Shown: positions 17,805-27,596, counted from the stretch's first letter. The stretch: DNA of 64,000 nt from Candidatus Omnitrophota bacterium (GCA_030698625.1 JAUYMS010000019.1:55862-119861); one strand, 5' to 3'. Made by a program: numbers and translations. Notes: generated from the letters alone by a model not told the origin.

Positions 17805-19231
17805 ATGACCCTTGACCAAGATAAAAACAGTATATTGGCCGAAGCTGGAATAAAAACTACGGGTAAAGTCCATTGGAATCTGACTCCCGAGCAGCTTAGT
17901 GAAGTCGTCCTACAGAGCAAGGAGATTGTCAAGACGCCAGCGGGTGCTTTGGTAGCCAAAACCGGCAATTATGCGGGGCGAGCCCCGAAGGCCAAGTATT
18001 TTGTGCGTGAAGCCCCTCTAGCCAGGGCAAGATCGGGTGGGGAAAGGTGAATCGTCCCCATCGATTACGCCGTATACCAGGCATTAAAAGCTAAGGGTCT
18101 AAACCACTTTGAAGGTAAAGCCTTATTTGTGCAGACCACGCATGTCGGAGCGGACCCCCAGTATCGCGTTCCGCTGCGTGTTATTACGGAGAGCCCTTTT
18201 CATGCGCTCGTTGCCCATACCATGTTTATCCGTGACGGTGGAATAGAGGGAGTGAAGCAAGAGCCCTATACCCGTAATTCACGCCCGAGTGTCATTGCGG
18301 ATCCCGAAAAAGACGGAACTCAGATTGACGCTTTTGTCATCGCTAATCTGGCCGAGAAAAAGATCATCATCGGCGGTACTTCCTATGAGGGTGAGATCAA
18401 AAAGTCGTTATTTGCGATTATGAATTACCTCATGCCCGAACAGGGCGTTTTGCCCAGGCATTGTTCGGCGAATTACGGAAAAGATAAAACTGATTGCGCC
18501 GTCTTCTTCGGACTGTCCGGAACGGGAAAGACTACGCTGTCGGCTGTCGCTGACCGCACTCTCATCGGCGACGACGAACACGGTTGGAGTGAGAATGGAG
18601 TTTTTAATTTTGAGGGCGGATGTTATGCCAAAGTCATCCGTCTTTCTGAGGAAAAGGAGCCCGAGATCTGTAACGCCATAGGCCGTTCCGGCGCTCTCCT
18701 CGAGAATGTCGTTCTTGATGAAAAAAATATCCCTCTGTACGATGATGAGACTGTGACTGAGAATACGCGCGCAGCCTATGCGATTTCGCATATTCCCAAT
18801 ATGGCAGCTGACGCCTTTGGCGTTCTGCCTCCAGTGTCGAAGCTTAGCCCAGCTCAGGCCATGTATCACTTTCTTGCCGGTTACACTGCGAAGGTCGCTG
18901 GTACCGAGGCGGGAATTACGGAACCACAAGCCACCTTCAGCCCCTGTTTTGGAGCCCCCGTTATGCCCTTGCCGCTGATGCGGTATGCAGAACTGTTGCG
19001 TGGACCGTGTTAAGAAATATAATGCCAGTGTCTGGTTGCTGAACACTGGGTGGAACGGCGGGCCTTACGGAGTTGGCGAACGAGTGCAGATTCCTTATAC
19101 GCGCGACATGGAAGGACAAAGCGGCGAATGACCGGACGGTTCTACGTCTTGCCGGCATGTTTCACGAAAACTTTCGCGAAAACGCGCCAAATGCTCCCCT
19201 GGAAGTCCAAGAAGCCGGTCCCCGCAAGTAG
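17805..19231 (+). pseudogene. pckA: Phosphoenolpyruvate carboxykinase (ATP), disrupted
   Basis: Translation shows a PckA homologue in pieces. Frame 1 opens well (ATG 17805, AAGGAAA ribosome site) through GALVAKTGNYAGRAPKAKYF. Around 18012 the frame must change by one base to read PSSQGKIGWGKVNRP. An extra base in the CCCC at 18056-18059 restores the original frame, in which TGA 18048 would otherwise end translation. The central part is intact, with the P-loop GLSGTGKTTLS and IGDDEHGW. Near 19005 an extra base shifts the frame, giving a premature TAA at 19011; the shifted frame reads RVKKYNASVWLLNTGWNGG. At about 19103-19107 IPYTR joins directly to TWKDKAAND, where the family has roughly 40-45 more residues. 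The C-terminus (LAGMFHENF to a stop at 19229) is recognisable. Indels in short runs could be assembly errors; the missing block is harder to explain that way. Confidence 0.85.
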
Positions 19232-19305
19232 AATCGCTATAACTCTTTTTCAATAAATGAGTTATGATCTAGACATGAGCCGCTTGTCGGTTCTAATACT
19301 TAAAC
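19232..19305. other. Intergenic gap with AT-rich inverted repeat
   Basis: Between the pckA remnant and the rrf2 promoter. ATAACTC at 19239-19245 is mirrored by GAGTTAT at 19259-19265, a perfect 7-base inverted repeat with a T-run inside the loop. It lacks the GC-rich stem and trailing T-tract of a good terminator, so its role is unclear. Confidence 0.35.
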
Positions 19306-19334
19306 TGGACTAATTTAGTCTGATTTAGTATACT
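19306..19334 (+). promoter_or_regulatory. rrf2 promoter overlapped by IscR type-1-like operator
   Basis: GACTAATTTAGTC at 19308-19320 is a perfect inverted repeat around a central T and fits the core of the E. coli IscR type-1 site, GACTRWWWYAGTC. It covers the likely -35 (TGGACT, 19306-19311) and the spacer, 17 bases before a -10 TATACT at 19329-19334. A near-identical 19-base block, TGGACTAAATTAGTCTGAT, stands before sufB. Binding here would block polymerase, which fits autorepression of the regulator gene just downstream. Confidence 0.75.
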
Positions 19335-19356
19335 TTCATTAGACAGAGGAGAGCGC

Positions 19357-19803
19357 ATGCGATTTACGACAAAAACGGAGTATGGGATTATATGTCTGAT
19401 CTATGTTGCCAGGCACGCAGAGATCAACCCCGTGTCCATCAAGCAGATCGTTAAAGGGGAGCAGTATTCTCAGACGTTTATCGAGAAGATTGTTCAGAAA
19501 CTCCGGGCTGCGCACATCCTGACTTCTCAGAAGGGCAATCAGGGAGGTTATGCTCTCGCGCGAGCGGCCTCAGAAATCACTTTGCGTGAGATTATTGAAG
19601 CCTTGGAGGGCTCAACTTTTGAGGTCTTCTGTGAACCCGATGTCAGGGATGCTATAGTTTGCACCCATTTTCCCGCATGTGACGTCAAGGGTATCTGGGA
19701 GAAAACCAAGGATCTTCTCGACAAGTATTATGGCTCAATTACTCTTGAAATGTTGGCCAGTCATAAGATACAATCCGCAGACCTGGACAAACTGGCGCAA
19801 TAA
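19357..19803 (+). CDS. Rrf2/IscR-family Fe-S cluster regulator
   Basis: A 148-residue transcription factor. It begins MRFTTKTEYGIICLIYVA, the Rrf2 winged helix-turn-helix, followed by QKGNQGGYALAR, the wing with the conserved GGYxLA motif. Cysteines 92, 102 and 108 match the three Cys ligands of the IscR [2Fe-2S] cluster in number and position (92, 98, 104 in E. coli), although the first gap is longer. Together with matching palindromes upstream of itself and of sufB, this points to a cluster-sensing repressor of Fe-S assembly. It has its own promoter, and a terminator overlaps its 3' end, so it is separate from the suf transcript. Confidence 0.9.
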   Translation: MRFTTKTEYGIICLIYVARHAEINPVSIKQIVKGEQYSQTFIEKIVQKLRAAHILTSQKGNQGGYALARAASEITLREIIEALEGSTFEVFCEPDVRDAIVCTHFPACDVKGIWEKTKDLLDKYYGSITLEMLASHKIQSADLDKLAQ

Positions 19804-19820
19804 GGTCCGGGCTTTTTTTT
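19782..19820 (+). terminator. Intrinsic terminator at the 3' end of the rrf2 gene
   Basis: CCTGGAC (19782-19788) pairs with GTCCGGG (19805-19811), a 7-bp stem including one G-T pair, with the rrf2 stop codon in the loop, followed directly by a tract of eight T (19813-19820). It separates the regulator from the suf operon, so sufB must have its own promoter within the next 40 bases. Confidence 0.65.
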
Positions 19821-19830
19821 GCCGTAAACG

Positions 19831-19849
19831 TGGACTAAATTAGTCTGAT
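19831..19849 (+). promoter_or_regulatory. suf operon operator (IscR type-1-like)
   Basis: TGGACTAAATTAGTCTGAT contains the palindrome GACTAAATTAGTC at 19833-19845 (central A). It differs from the operator before the regulator gene in one central base. It lies between the rrf2 terminator and the sufB ribosome site (GAGGA, about 19852). I do not see a convincing -35/-10 pair; any suf promoter must be in or beside this site. Confidence 0.72.
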
Positions 19850-19860
19850 ATGAGGAAAAT

Positions 19861-21306
19861 ATGAGCTCAAAACCCATCGAAGAATTTGTTAATAGGCAAT
19901 ATCAGTACGGATTTACGACTGATGTTAAACTCGGCAAGGTCATCAAAGGTTTGTCGGAGGGGACCATCCGTGCGATTTCGGCCCATAAGAAAGAGCCGGA
20001 ATTCATGCTCGATTTCCGACTCAAGGCTTTTAAGCAGTGGCAGAAGATGAAGGAACCGCATTGGGCCGATGTCAACTACAAGCCTATTGACTATCAAGAC
20101 GTTATTTATTATTCCGAACCCAAGCAGGCCAAAGAAAAGCCGAAGAGCCTCGATGAAATCGATCCTGAATTGCTCAGGACATTCGAAAAGCTTGGGATTT
20201 CTCTCAACGAACAGAAGCGCCTTTCTGGGGTGGCTGTCGACGCCATTTTTGACAGCGTCTCCGTCGCGACAACCTTTAAAGAAAAACTCAAAGAGGCCGG
20301 CGTTATTTTCTGCTCGTTTTCGGAAGCCGTTCAGGAATATCCAGACCTCATTAAGAAGTATCTGGGCACCGTCGTTCCCATTGCCGACAATTTCTTCGCG
20401 GCCCTAAACTCGGCCGTTTTCACTGACGGATCCTTTGTTTTTATTCCCAAAAACACACGTTCTCCTATGGAACTCTCCAGTTATTTCCGTATAAACACGG
20501 AAGGCTCTGGTCAGTTCGAGCGGACCTTGATTATTTGTGAAGACAAGGGCTATGTGAGTTATCTCGAAGGGTGTACGGCGCCAAAATTCGATACAAATCA
20601 ATTGCATGCGGCTGTTGTGGAACTAGTGGCACTAGAAGATGCCGAGATTAAGTATTCGACGGTGCAGAATTGGTATGCGGGTGACCCCAAGACAGGTAAA
20701 GGGGGTATCTTCAATTTTGTGACCAAGCGAGGGAAGTGCCAGGGGGATCGCTCTAAGATATCCTGGACGCAGGTCGAAACCGGCTCTGCGATTACCTGGA
20801 AGTATCCGAGTTGTATCTTGGCGGGTGACGATTCCGTCGGCGAGTTTTATTCCGTAGCCCTGACGACGGGGCACCAGCAAGCCGACACCGGAACCAAGAT
20901 GATTCATCTCGGGAAAAATACGAAAAGCACGATTATTGCAAAAGGAATATCAGCGGCCCAATCGAGTAACAGCTACCGCGGTCTGGTCCGCGTATCGAAG
21001 AATGCGGACGGCGCGAAGAATTATACGCAGTGTGATTCGCTCCTTATCGGATCGCGGTGCAGGGCCAATACGTTTCCGTATGTCGACGTCGACAACGCGT
21101 CGGCTCATCTGGAGCATGAGGCTTCCACTTCCAAGGTGAGTGATGACCAGCTTTTCTATTTTCGTCAACGCGGAATTTCCTCTGAAGACGCCATGACTTC
21201 GATTGTCAGCGGATTCTGCAAAGATGTTTTCCGGGAGTTGCCCGGTGAATTTGCCGTGGAGGCGACCCAACTTCTGGGTCTGAAGCTAGAGGGTACTACG
21301 GGGTAA
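19861..21306 (+). CDS. sufB: Fe-S cluster assembly protein SufB
   Basis: A 481-residue scaffold protein of the SufBCD complex, in which SufB and SufD form a heterodimer carried on SufC ATPase and assemble the nascent Fe-S cluster in the cytosol. Recognisable stretches are [10 protein letters not shown] at the N-terminus, [28 protein letters not shown], the beta-helix core, and the C-terminal [20 protein letters not shown], which is diagnostic of SufB/SufD. It is the first gene of the operon and follows the operator directly; sufC begins 11 bases after its stop. Confidence 0.96.
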   Translation: MSSKPIEEFVNRQYQYGFTTDVKLGKVIKGLSEGTIRAISAHKKEPEFMLDFRLKAFKQWQKMKEPHWADVNYKPIDYQDVIYYSEPKQAKEKPKSLDEIDPELLRTFEKLGISLNEQKRLSGVAVDAIFDSVSVATTFKEKLKEAGVIFCSFSEAVQEYPDLIKKYLGTVVPIADNFFAALNSAVFTDGSFVFIPKNTRSPMELSSYFRINTEGSGQFERTLIICEDKGYVSYLEGCTAPKFDTNQLHAAVVELVALEDAEIKYSTVQNWYAGDPKTGKGGIFNFVTKRGKCQGDRSKISWTQVETGSAITWKYPSCILAGDDSVGEFYSVALTTGHQQADTGTKMIHLGKNTKSTIIAKGISAAQSSNSYRGLVRVSKNADGAKNYTQCDSLLIGSRCRANTFPYVDVDNASAHLEHEASTSKVSDDQLFYFRQRGISSEDAMTSIVSGFCKDVFRELPGEFAVEATQLLGLKLEGTTG

Positions 21307-21317
21307 AGGAGAAGAAG

Positions 21318-22064
21318 ATGTTAAAGATCAAGAATTTATCGGTAAGTGTTGCGGGGAAGAAAATCCTCCAGGGTATTAATCTTGAAGTGAACGCTGGGGA
21401 AGTTCACGCTATCATGGGCCCGAACGGATCGGGAAAGAGCACGCTTGCGAAGGTCCTTGCCGGAGATGCGAATTTCAAAGTTTTGGGGGGCGAGGTCCTT
21501 TATCGGGGTGAGAATCTCCTGGACAAGGAACCGGAGGACCGCGCCTTGGCAGGTGTATTCATGGCATTTCAGTACCCCGTGGAGATTCCCGGCGTCAATA
21601 ACGCTTCGTTCCTACGTATGGCTTATAACGCGAAGAGGAAGTCGAACGGTCAGGATGAGATGGACCCCATGGAGTTCGAAGAAGTCCTGCAGGAAAAAGC
21701 AAAGCTCGCTCAGATCCCCGAATCGTTTCTGGATCGGGCGGTCAACCACGGGTTTTCCGGCGGTGAGAAGAAGCGGAATGAAATTTTGCAGATGGCCGTG
21801 CTTGAGCCGTTGCTTGCGGTGCTTGATGAGACGGATTCCGGTTTGGATATCGACGCATTGCGTATCGTCGCTGATGGGATTAACCGTTTGAGGGGTCCGA
21901 AAAATGCGATCATCTTGGTGACGCATTACCAACGGCTACTCGATTATGTCATTCCTGATTTCGTTCACGTTCTCTCCGAGGGGCGGATTGTCCATTCTGG
22001 CGGGAAAGAACTGCCGCTGGAACTGGAGAAGAAGGGTTACGATTGGTTGAAACCCGAAAAATGA
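21318..22064 (+). CDS. sufC: Fe-S cluster assembly ATPase SufC
   Basis: A 248-residue ABC-type ATPase that is soluble and powers the SufBD scaffold. Walker A is [11 protein letters not shown], the signature is [10 protein letters not shown] (the SufC-specific form), Walker B is [13 protein letters not shown] and the switch His is in VTHYQRL. Length is typical. GGAGAAG precedes the ATG. Its stop overlaps the sufD start as ATGA. Confidence 0.96.
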   Translation: MLKIKNLSVSVAGKKILQGINLEVNAGEVHAIMGPNGSGKSTLAKVLAGDANFKVLGGEVLYRGENLLDKEPEDRALAGVFMAFQYPVEIPGVNNASFLRMAYNAKRKSNGQDEMDPMEFEEVLQEKAKLAQIPESFLDRAVNHGFSGGEKKRNEILQMAVLEPLLAVLDETDSGLDIDALRIVADGINRLRGPKNAIILVTHYQRLLDYVIPDFVHVLSEGRIVHSGGKELPLELEKKGYDWLKPEK

Positions 22065-23380
22065 AATCCTACGCCGAACAATTTGAGTCCTTAGTGTTTT
22101 CACCGCGCAACTCCGATCCTGAATGGTTGTCGGGTATGCGCGAGCGGTCCTGCGAGCGGTTTCGCGCGGTTGGATTTCCGACTCGCAAGTGGGAGGGCTG
22201 GAAATACATCCCGCTGGAATTCGTGCTAAAAAAGGAGTTCGAACCCATTGCCGGAGAGGACTCCGGGGGTGCCGAAGATGATCTCACGCCTTTCCTGTTA
22301 AGCAAAGAGACATCCGCAAGGCTTGTCTTTATTAACGGCAAGCCTTCAGAAGGGCATTCCGAGAAGCGTGACCTTCCCAAAGGGGTTATCCTTGAGAATT
22401 TGCCGAAGGCGATTCGCGAGCACGAAGACCTTCTGAAAAAATTTTGGGCAGATGCTACCCCGGAGGACGCGAACGGTTTTGCTGCCGTAAATACGTATTC
22501 GTTTTCGGATGGAGTCTTTTTCTATGTGCCGCGAGGCACGGTCATGGAGATGCCGGTTCAATTGCTATTCGCTTCTACTCCCGGTCCGAGCGCTCCCGTA
22601 TTTTATCCGCGATTGCTGCTGGTGCTCGAAGAAGGTGCAGAAGTTAGCATCGTGTTTGACTCGGTGAGTATCCGGAAGGCTGCGAGCCTCATGAATGCCG
22701 TTGCGGATATTGTCATAGGTAAAAAAGCGAAATTGCGCTGGGTCCAGGTTCAGCGGAAGCAGCCGTACGATTTTGAGCTCTTGATGACCCGCTGTCGTCT
22801 TGCTGAGGACAGTACGTTTGATGCTGTTTCCTTTGCTTCAGGGGGGGCGTTGACTCGCTCTGAGACGCACCTCGATCTCGACGGCGATCGCTCGGCGTGT
22901 TCTATGCGGGACCTTTCGGTGCTTGACGGCGCGTCCCAGATATTCGGCCACGCAACTGTCCGGCATCGTGCGCGGGATTGTCGCAGCCGTCAGTTAACGA
23001 AGAACATTCTGGCAGGGAGTGCGCGCAGCGAATTCAACAGCCTTGTCCACGTGGTTGAAGGGGTCCGGGGATCGAATTCGAATCAATTGAATCGCAATCT
23101 ACTTATGTCGGCCGATGCGAGGGCCTATTCGCGGCCCCAGCTGAAGATCGATGCCGACGAGGTGCAGGCCACGCACGGTTCGGCGACAGGGCAATTGGAA
23201 CCGGGCGAAATTTTTTATCTCAGAAGCCGTGGATTGAGCGAGCATGCCGCGCGGTTGGCGCTCATGCGTGGTTTTGCCGGTGAAGTTGTCGAGAATGTCG
23301 AGCCCGCCTCTCTAAAGGTAAATTTGCTGGATTCTGTAGATAGAATCTTGCAGGGGTTCGTGGAGAAAGCCGTAAACTAG
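22061..23380 (+). CDS. sufD: Fe-S cluster assembly protein SufD
   Basis: A 439-residue partner of SufB. The N-terminus is less conserved ([15 protein letters not shown] is the usual TRR/KxExWKYT-type element). The beta-helix core follows, and the C-terminus has [21 protein letters not shown], the SufD hallmark with the conserved His that helps take up iron. I chose ATG 22061 (ATGA overlap with sufC) over the ATG 18 bases upstream, which would lie deeper inside sufC. sufS begins 14 bases after the stop. Confidence 0.93.
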   Translation: MKSYAEQFESLVFSPRNSDPEWLSGMRERSCERFRAVGFPTRKWEGWKYIPLEFVLKKEFEPIAGEDSGGAEDDLTPFLLSKETSARLVFINGKPSEGHSEKRDLPKGVILENLPKAIREHEDLLKKFWADATPEDANGFAAVNTYSFSDGVFFYVPRGTVMEMPVQLLFASTPGPSAPVFYPRLLLVLEEGAEVSIVFDSVSIRKAASLMNAVADIVIGKKAKLRWVQVQRKQPYDFELLMTRCRLAEDSTFDAVSFASGGALTRSETHLDLDGDRSACSMRDLSVLDGASQIFGHATVRHRARDCRSRQLTKNILAGSARSEFNSLVHVVEGVRGSNSNQLNRNLLMSADARAYSRPQLKIDADEVQATHGSATGQLEPGEIFYLRSRGLSEHAARLALMRGFAGEVVENVEPASLKVNLLDSVDRILQGFVEKAVN

Positions 23381-23394
23381 GAGCTTAAGGACGT

Positions 23395-24627
23395 ATGTTG
23401 ACTATGAAGCCGTTTGATGTAAAGCAGATCCGAAAGGATTTCCCGGTACTCGGGCGTGAATCAAATGGCCACTCGCTGGTCTATCTGGATAATGCGGCGA
23501 CAACGCAGAAGCCCATTGGTGTTATTGAAACGATGGCCAGTTTTTATCGCGAGCGCTATGCAACAATTCACCGGGGGGTCTATGGTCTTAGTCAAGAGGC
23601 CACTCAGGCATGCGATGACGTGCGCCAAAAGTGCCGCGTTTTCTTAAACGCCAAGAAGAGCTCAGAAATTATCTTCGTAAGAGGTGCCACCGAAGCCATT
23701 AATCTGGTGGCTGCGGGATTCGGAAGAAAATTCTTAAAAAGAGGCGATGAAGTCGTGATTTCCGAGATGGAACATCACGCCAATATTGTCCCCTGGCAGC
23801 GCGTTTGTGCTGAGCGAGAAGCTAAGCTTCGTGTTCTTCCCATGACGGACAAGGGCGAACTTAGATTAGACGAATATCAGAAGATGCTCAGCGCGCGGAC
23901 AAAGCTCGTAGCCATTACTCATGTTTCGAACGCGCTGGGCACGATCAATCCAATCAGGGACATCATTCGGTTAGCACACTCAGCCGGTGCCGTCGTCCTG
24001 GTGGACGGTGCGCAGGGCGCCCCCCATGCCAAGGTTGATGTCCAGCAGCTAGATTGCGACTTCTACTGTTTTTCGGGCCATAAGATATACGGTCCCACCG
24101 GTATCGGAGTTCTTTACGGTAAACAGAAATTGTTAGAGGAAATGGACCCTTATCAGTCCGGCGGTGAAATGATACGGTCCGTCACATTCGAAGAGACGAC
24201 GTACGCTGAACCTCCCGCCAAATTTGAGGCGGGTACGCCGGCGATAGCGGAAATCATCGGCTTGGGACCAGCGCTAGACTATCTTGATAAGATTGGGTTT
24301 GACCGTATAGCTGCTTACGAAAGGGAGCTTCTGACAGAGGCTACCGAAAAGCTGTCAGGAATTGACGGTTTGAAAATTATCGGGACAGCGCCTGAGAAGG
24401 CCGCCGTGGTTTCCTTTGTACTGGACGGGATTCATCCTCACGATATCGGAACGATTATTGATTCGGAGGGCATCGCGATTCGCACCGGACATCATTGCGC
24501 ACAACCAGTCATGAAACACTTTCATCTTCCCGCGACGGCACGGGCTTCCTTTGCTTTTTATAATACGAAGGAAGAGATCGACCGCCTCGTTGAAGGGATT
24601 CGCAAAGTGCAGGAGGTGTTCGGATGA
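23395..24627 (+). CDS. sufS: Cysteine desulfurase SufS
   Basis: A 410-residue PLP enzyme of the group II NifS/SufS type that supplies sulfur for Fe-S clusters. Conserved parts are LDNAATTQKP, TEAINLVAAGFG, SEMEHHANIVPW, VDGAQGAPH, FSGHKIYGPTGIG with the PLP lysine, and RTGHHCAQP with the catalytic Cys in the short loop characteristic of group II. An ATG 9 bases downstream is an alternative start. It overlaps the sufU-like gene by four bases; in group II systems SufU or SufE accepts the persulfide. Confidence 0.96.
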   Translation: MLTMKPFDVKQIRKDFPVLGRESNGHSLVYLDNAATTQKPIGVIETMASFYRERYATIHRGVYGLSQEATQACDDVRQKCRVFLNAKKSSEIIFVRGATEAINLVAAGFGRKFLKRGDEVVISEMEHHANIVPWQRVCAEREAKLRVLPMTDKGELRLDEYQKMLSARTKLVAITHVSNALGTINPIRDIIRLAHSAGAVVLVDGAQGAPHAKVDVQQLDCDFYCFSGHKIYGPTGIGVLYGKQKLLEEMDPYQSGGEMIRSVTFEETTYAEPPAKFEAGTPAIAEIIGLGPALDYLDKIGFDRIAAYERELLTEATEKLSGIDGLKIIGTAPEKAAVVSFVLDGIHPHDIGTIIDSEGIAIRTGHHCAQPVMKHFHLPATARASFAFYNTKEEIDRLVEGIRKVQEVFG

Positions 24628-25670
24628 TTCCGGAACCAAAACTCGACCATCTTTATCAGGAAGTCATCCTTGACCACAATCGCAATCCGCGGAATTTTAG
24701 AGAGCTTGCGGATGCGACGCAGTATTCGCATGGTGTCAACCCTCTATGCGGCGATGATTATCACCTGTATCTGAAGATTGACGAAGATGGCACGATCGAA
24801 GACGTGGGTTTCCACGGAGCCGGCTGTGCAATCTCCAAGTCCAGCGCGTCAATTATGACAACCCTGATCAAGGGGAAAAATGAACAAGCAGTCAAGGTGC
24901 TGCAAGAGAATTTTATAAAATTCATGACCACCGATGAGAGTGACGGCAAGGCGAAAGCCACAGTCGGGAGGATGGCCCTTTTTGAGGGTGTTAAGGAGTT
25001 CCCCGTTCGCGTTAAATGTGCGACGCTTATCTGGCACGCTCTCCGTGATGCGCTGGCTGATTATCATCGAATTAAAATTCAGGAACATCAGTGTCAAATC
25101 ACCAAGGATATATCATCCGAAGGAGATGAAGTGGAAATTCGTGCTCAAGTAACCCCCAATCCCAACACGCTCAAGTTTTCGTTGGGGCGCAATCTATTAG
25201 AATCCGGCTCCTATGATTTTCCGACCTCAGAGTCTGCGGCCGCTTCTCCGCTGGCCACCAAGCTCTTTGCGGTAGAAAATGTTACGGGTGTGATGATCGG
25301 TATGGACTTTGTCACGGTAGCGAAACTTCCGGATAAAGACTGGCAGGTTATCGTGCCGGATGTCGTGGAAACGTTGCAGGCGTTTGCCAAATCAGGGGAA
25401 AATGCTGTGATCGTGACAGGAAGTGATCAGGCTCAGTCGATGTCCGAGGCGGAAAAAAAAATCCGGGAAATTTTGGATAATGAAATCCGGCCTGCAGTTG
25501 CTCGAGATGGGGGAGACATCGTGTTTTATAGTTTCGAAAATGGTATCGTAAAGGTTCATCTGCAGGGGTCTTGCAGCGCCTGCCCCAGTTCCCTGCTCAC
25601 GCTCAAGGCCGGCATTGAACACCGGCTGAAGCAGGAAATGCCGGAGATCATCGAAGTCCAGCAGGTCTAG
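24624..25670 (+). CDS. sufU: SufU/IscU - Nfu_N - NifU C-domain fusion scaffold
   Basis: A 348-residue three-part protein. Residues 1 to about 155 are a SufU/IscU-like scaffold with the three ligand cysteines C42 (PLCGDD), C68 (GAGCAIS) and C132 (VKCATL); the spacing between the second and third is the long SufU-type insertion. Residues about 168-255 match the Nfu N-terminal domain (TPNPNTLKFSLGRNLL, then the VTGVMIGMDFVTVAK block). Residues about 274-348 are the NifU C-terminal domain with C317-S-A-C320, the CxxC that binds a transferable cluster. SufU and Nfu are normally separate proteins. The gene closes the suf operon, which suggests that cluster sulfur transfer and delivery are joined in one chain. 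Confidence 0.88.
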   Translation: MIPEPKLDHLYQEVILDHNRNPRNFRELADATQYSHGVNPLCGDDYHLYLKIDEDGTIEDVGFHGAGCAISKSSASIMTTLIKGKNEQAVKVLQENFIKFMTTDESDGKAKATVGRMALFEGVKEFPVRVKCATLIWHALRDALADYHRIKIQEHQCQITKDISSEGDEVEIRAQVTPNPNTLKFSLGRNLLESGSYDFPTSESAAASPLATKLFAVENVTGVMIGMDFVTVAKLPDKDWQVIVPDVVETLQAFAKSGENAVIVTGSDQAQSMSEAEKKIREILDNEIRPAVARDGGDIVFYSFENGIVKVHLQGSCSACPSSLLTLKAGIEHRLKQEMPEIIEVQQV

Positions 25671-26018
25671 CTAGGCCGCCGTTTTCTCCCCCTTTTCGAT
25701 TTGCTGATGGATTGTCTCGCTCTTCTTTACCCCGGCCTTAAACTCCGCTTCAGCGGCTAGAGTTCCGTCAGGAGAGAATCTCTTAAGTGTGCCGTGAAGC
25801 TTACCGTCGACGTAATTGGCTTCGGTGCGAACCCGACCAATTCTCTTGTAGGGTGAATGGTAATACGTTTTGACCTCACCATTTAATTTCCCACCTTTGT
25901 AAGTATAGGTCCCACGAACCTTCCCATCTTTAAAATAGCGTTCGTCGATGCCGTCGGGATGGCTACCGCAACCGGCGAGCAGTACGAGCAAGGCCAACAA
26001 GACTGTGCATTTTCCCAT
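25671..26018 (-). CDS. MORN-like repeat lipoprotein
   Basis: A 115-residue exported protein with a lipoprotein signal (LLALLVLLAGC, Cys at about 17). The mature part has repeating G(K)L.G...Y/F units (KGGKLNGEVKTYYH, VDGKLHGTLKRFSP), the pattern of the MORN/YwqK antitoxin-like repeat family, which forms a small beta-sheet. Its role is unknown, and no cognate toxin is next to it. Its stop abuts the stop of the SufU-Nfu gene, so the two converge with no spacer. Confidence 0.75.
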   Translation of the reverse strand: MGKCTVLLALLVLLAGCGSHPDGIDERYFKDGKVRGTYTYKGGKLNGEVKTYYHSPYKRIGRVRTEANYVDGKLHGTLKRFSPDGTLAAEAEFKAGVKKSETIHQQIEKGEKTAA

Positions 26019-26157
26019 ATATACATTTTCGGAATTTCAGCGCAACTCTTTAGAGGCCGCTGGCTTAAGTTTTTGTTTTTGCGGGCCATTTTTGGTACAG
26101 TAAGGCTATGGGTTCCTTTCGACATGCTCTCGGCCTTTTCCGCGCCGGCGGCACTTT

Positions 26158-26613
26158 ATGAAAACGATTTTCAATCTGCACTGGCTGCCGTCAGGAAAGA
26201 GCGCACGCAAGGCCTTTAAGCTCGACGGTGCCGAGAATCTCATTGACGAGTATTCAGCCCGGATATCAAAATTCAGTTCTTGCGCGGTGTCCGGAGCTTA
26301 TCCCGCGTTAGGAAAACGTGCGGGGGCCAAAGTTTGGATCTGTACGCCAGGGCCGGGCGCTAAGATGTTGACGTCAGAAAAATTGGCTGAGCAGATCAAC
26401 GAACTGGCCAGGAGCGGAACCAAGACGCTGCATGTCCTCATCGGCGGGCCCGATGGATTTTCATCCGCTAACATTAAGGAACTGAAACCGGATCTTTTGT
26501 GGAGTTTGGGGCCGCTTACCCTGCCGCATGAATTGGCAGCTGTTATTGTAAGCGAACAGATTTACCGGGCTTGGACGATCCTGCGTGGTATGCCCTATCA
26601 TTCAGGGCACTAA
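26158..26613 (+). CDS. rlmH: 23S rRNA pseudouridine-1915 N3-methyltransferase
   Basis: A 151-residue SPOUT-family methyltransferase. The C-terminal half is diagnostic: FLIGGPDG-type element ([11 protein letters not shown]), a serine/leucine-rich knot region ([16 protein letters not shown]) and the terminal [19 protein letters not shown], which is close to invariant in RlmH. It modifies the pseudouridine at 1915 in helix 69 of the large subunit, after ribosome assembly. The N-terminus is less typical. Its stop codon overlaps the stop of the minus-strand gene by four bases. Confidence 0.93.
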   Translation: MKTIFNLHWLPSGKSARKAFKLDGAENLIDEYSARISKFSSCAVSGAYPALGKRAGAKVWICTPGPGAKMLTSEKLAEQINELARSGTKTLHVLIGGPDGFSSANIKELKPDLLWSLGPLTLPHELAAVIVSEQIYRAWTILRGMPYHSGH

Positions 26614-27596
26614 TCCGAATTCTCTTCGGGATCTTCCTCGGGGGGGATGGAGCTTGGGATATAATTTTTAAGGGCAGCACGCTGCAGCAATTCCGCATTC
26701 CAGAGGAGGAACTTATTAAAGCCCTTTTCATTTTTCCATTCATCGAGATACTGTTGGCGAGTCGTATCATCCCAGGATTCCGCGGGAGCCTCCTGCTTCT
26801 CGAGAATGTGAATAACGGCATATTGTCCCTGCCTGGGTAGAGGCTCGGAGATTTCTCCGGTGGAAAGCTCAAAGAGGGCCGTGACGTCCGGCTCAGTAAT
26901 GCGCTCCTGGTTGATAAAGTCATTTAGGCTCGTAGGCTTTTTCACCTGAATGGCATCTTGAAATTCAGCAATTTTTGATTGCCACGCCGCGGCGGTGCTG
27001 ACCTCGGTGCGGAAGATCCGGGCCTCATCAAGAGTGGAAAAGGGTATGAGTTCGTATGCCAGTGCGTTGCGGTCCAACAAGAACCGCCTTTTTAGCTGCT
27101 CTTCTGCCGGATCTTCGACGGGGCCGCTCATGATCGACGCGATTAGTTTCTGGATGCGTATAACCTCACGCAGTTGACTTTCGAATTGGTGGGGGGCTAC
27201 TCTGAGGGTCCGTTGCAGCCAGGCTTCGTACTGCTCAGGGGTGATCGTCTTGAGGTTCTGTGCGGCAAGGATGCTGGTTAATCCCGCCCGAACTTCATCG
27301 TCTGTGACTTCAATAATGAGCCTTTTTGCTTCGCGTGCATAGATAACGCTTTGCCACGTTTTCTGCTGCAGGACTTCCGGGTCTCGGATGCCTTCGCTGC
27401 CGAAGGTAAAGATCTGCGCGGAGCGGTAAAAGGCATCAAACTCTTGAAAACTCACATCTTTTCCGAAAACCTCTCCAGCCCAGCGACCCGCCTTGGTGCG
27501 CGTCGAGATTCCGACGGAAAAGGCACCCCACAGGGCAAAGGACACGACAACCGTCCAGATAATGAGTTTAGTATTTTTTCGGAAAGCTTTGAGCAT
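26610..27596 (-). CDS. SurA/PpiD-like membrane-anchored chaperone
   Basis: A 328-residue protein with one N-terminal membrane anchor ([16 protein letters not shown]) after a basic [10 protein letters not shown], the layout of PpiD. A helical SurA_N-type domain follows (ISFQEF-like [11 protein letters not shown], the [20 protein letters not shown] region, and DDEVR). Residues about 215-265 resemble the end of a parvulin domain ([27 protein letters not shown]), but the full parvulin core is not clear. The tail is acidic. It probably helps fold exported or outer-membrane proteins from the periplasmic face of the inner membrane. It is encoded opposite rlmH and divergently from guaB3. Confidence 0.75.
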   Translation of the reverse strand: MLKAFRKNTKLIIWTVVVSFALWGAFSVGISTRTKAGRWAGEVFGKDVSFQEFDAFYRSAQIFTFGSEGIRDPEVLQQKTWQSVIYAREAKRLIIEVTDDEVRAGLTSILAAQNLKTITPEQYEAWLQRTLRVAPHQFESQLREVIRIQKLIASIMSGPVEDPAEEQLKRRFLLDRNALAYELIPFSTLDEARIFRTEVSTAAAWQSKIAEFQDAIQVKKPTSLNDFINQERITEPDVTALFELSTGEISEPLPRQGQYAVIHILEKQEAPAESWDDTTRQQYLDEWKNEKGFNKFLLWNAELLQRAALKNYIPSSIPPEEDPEENSD

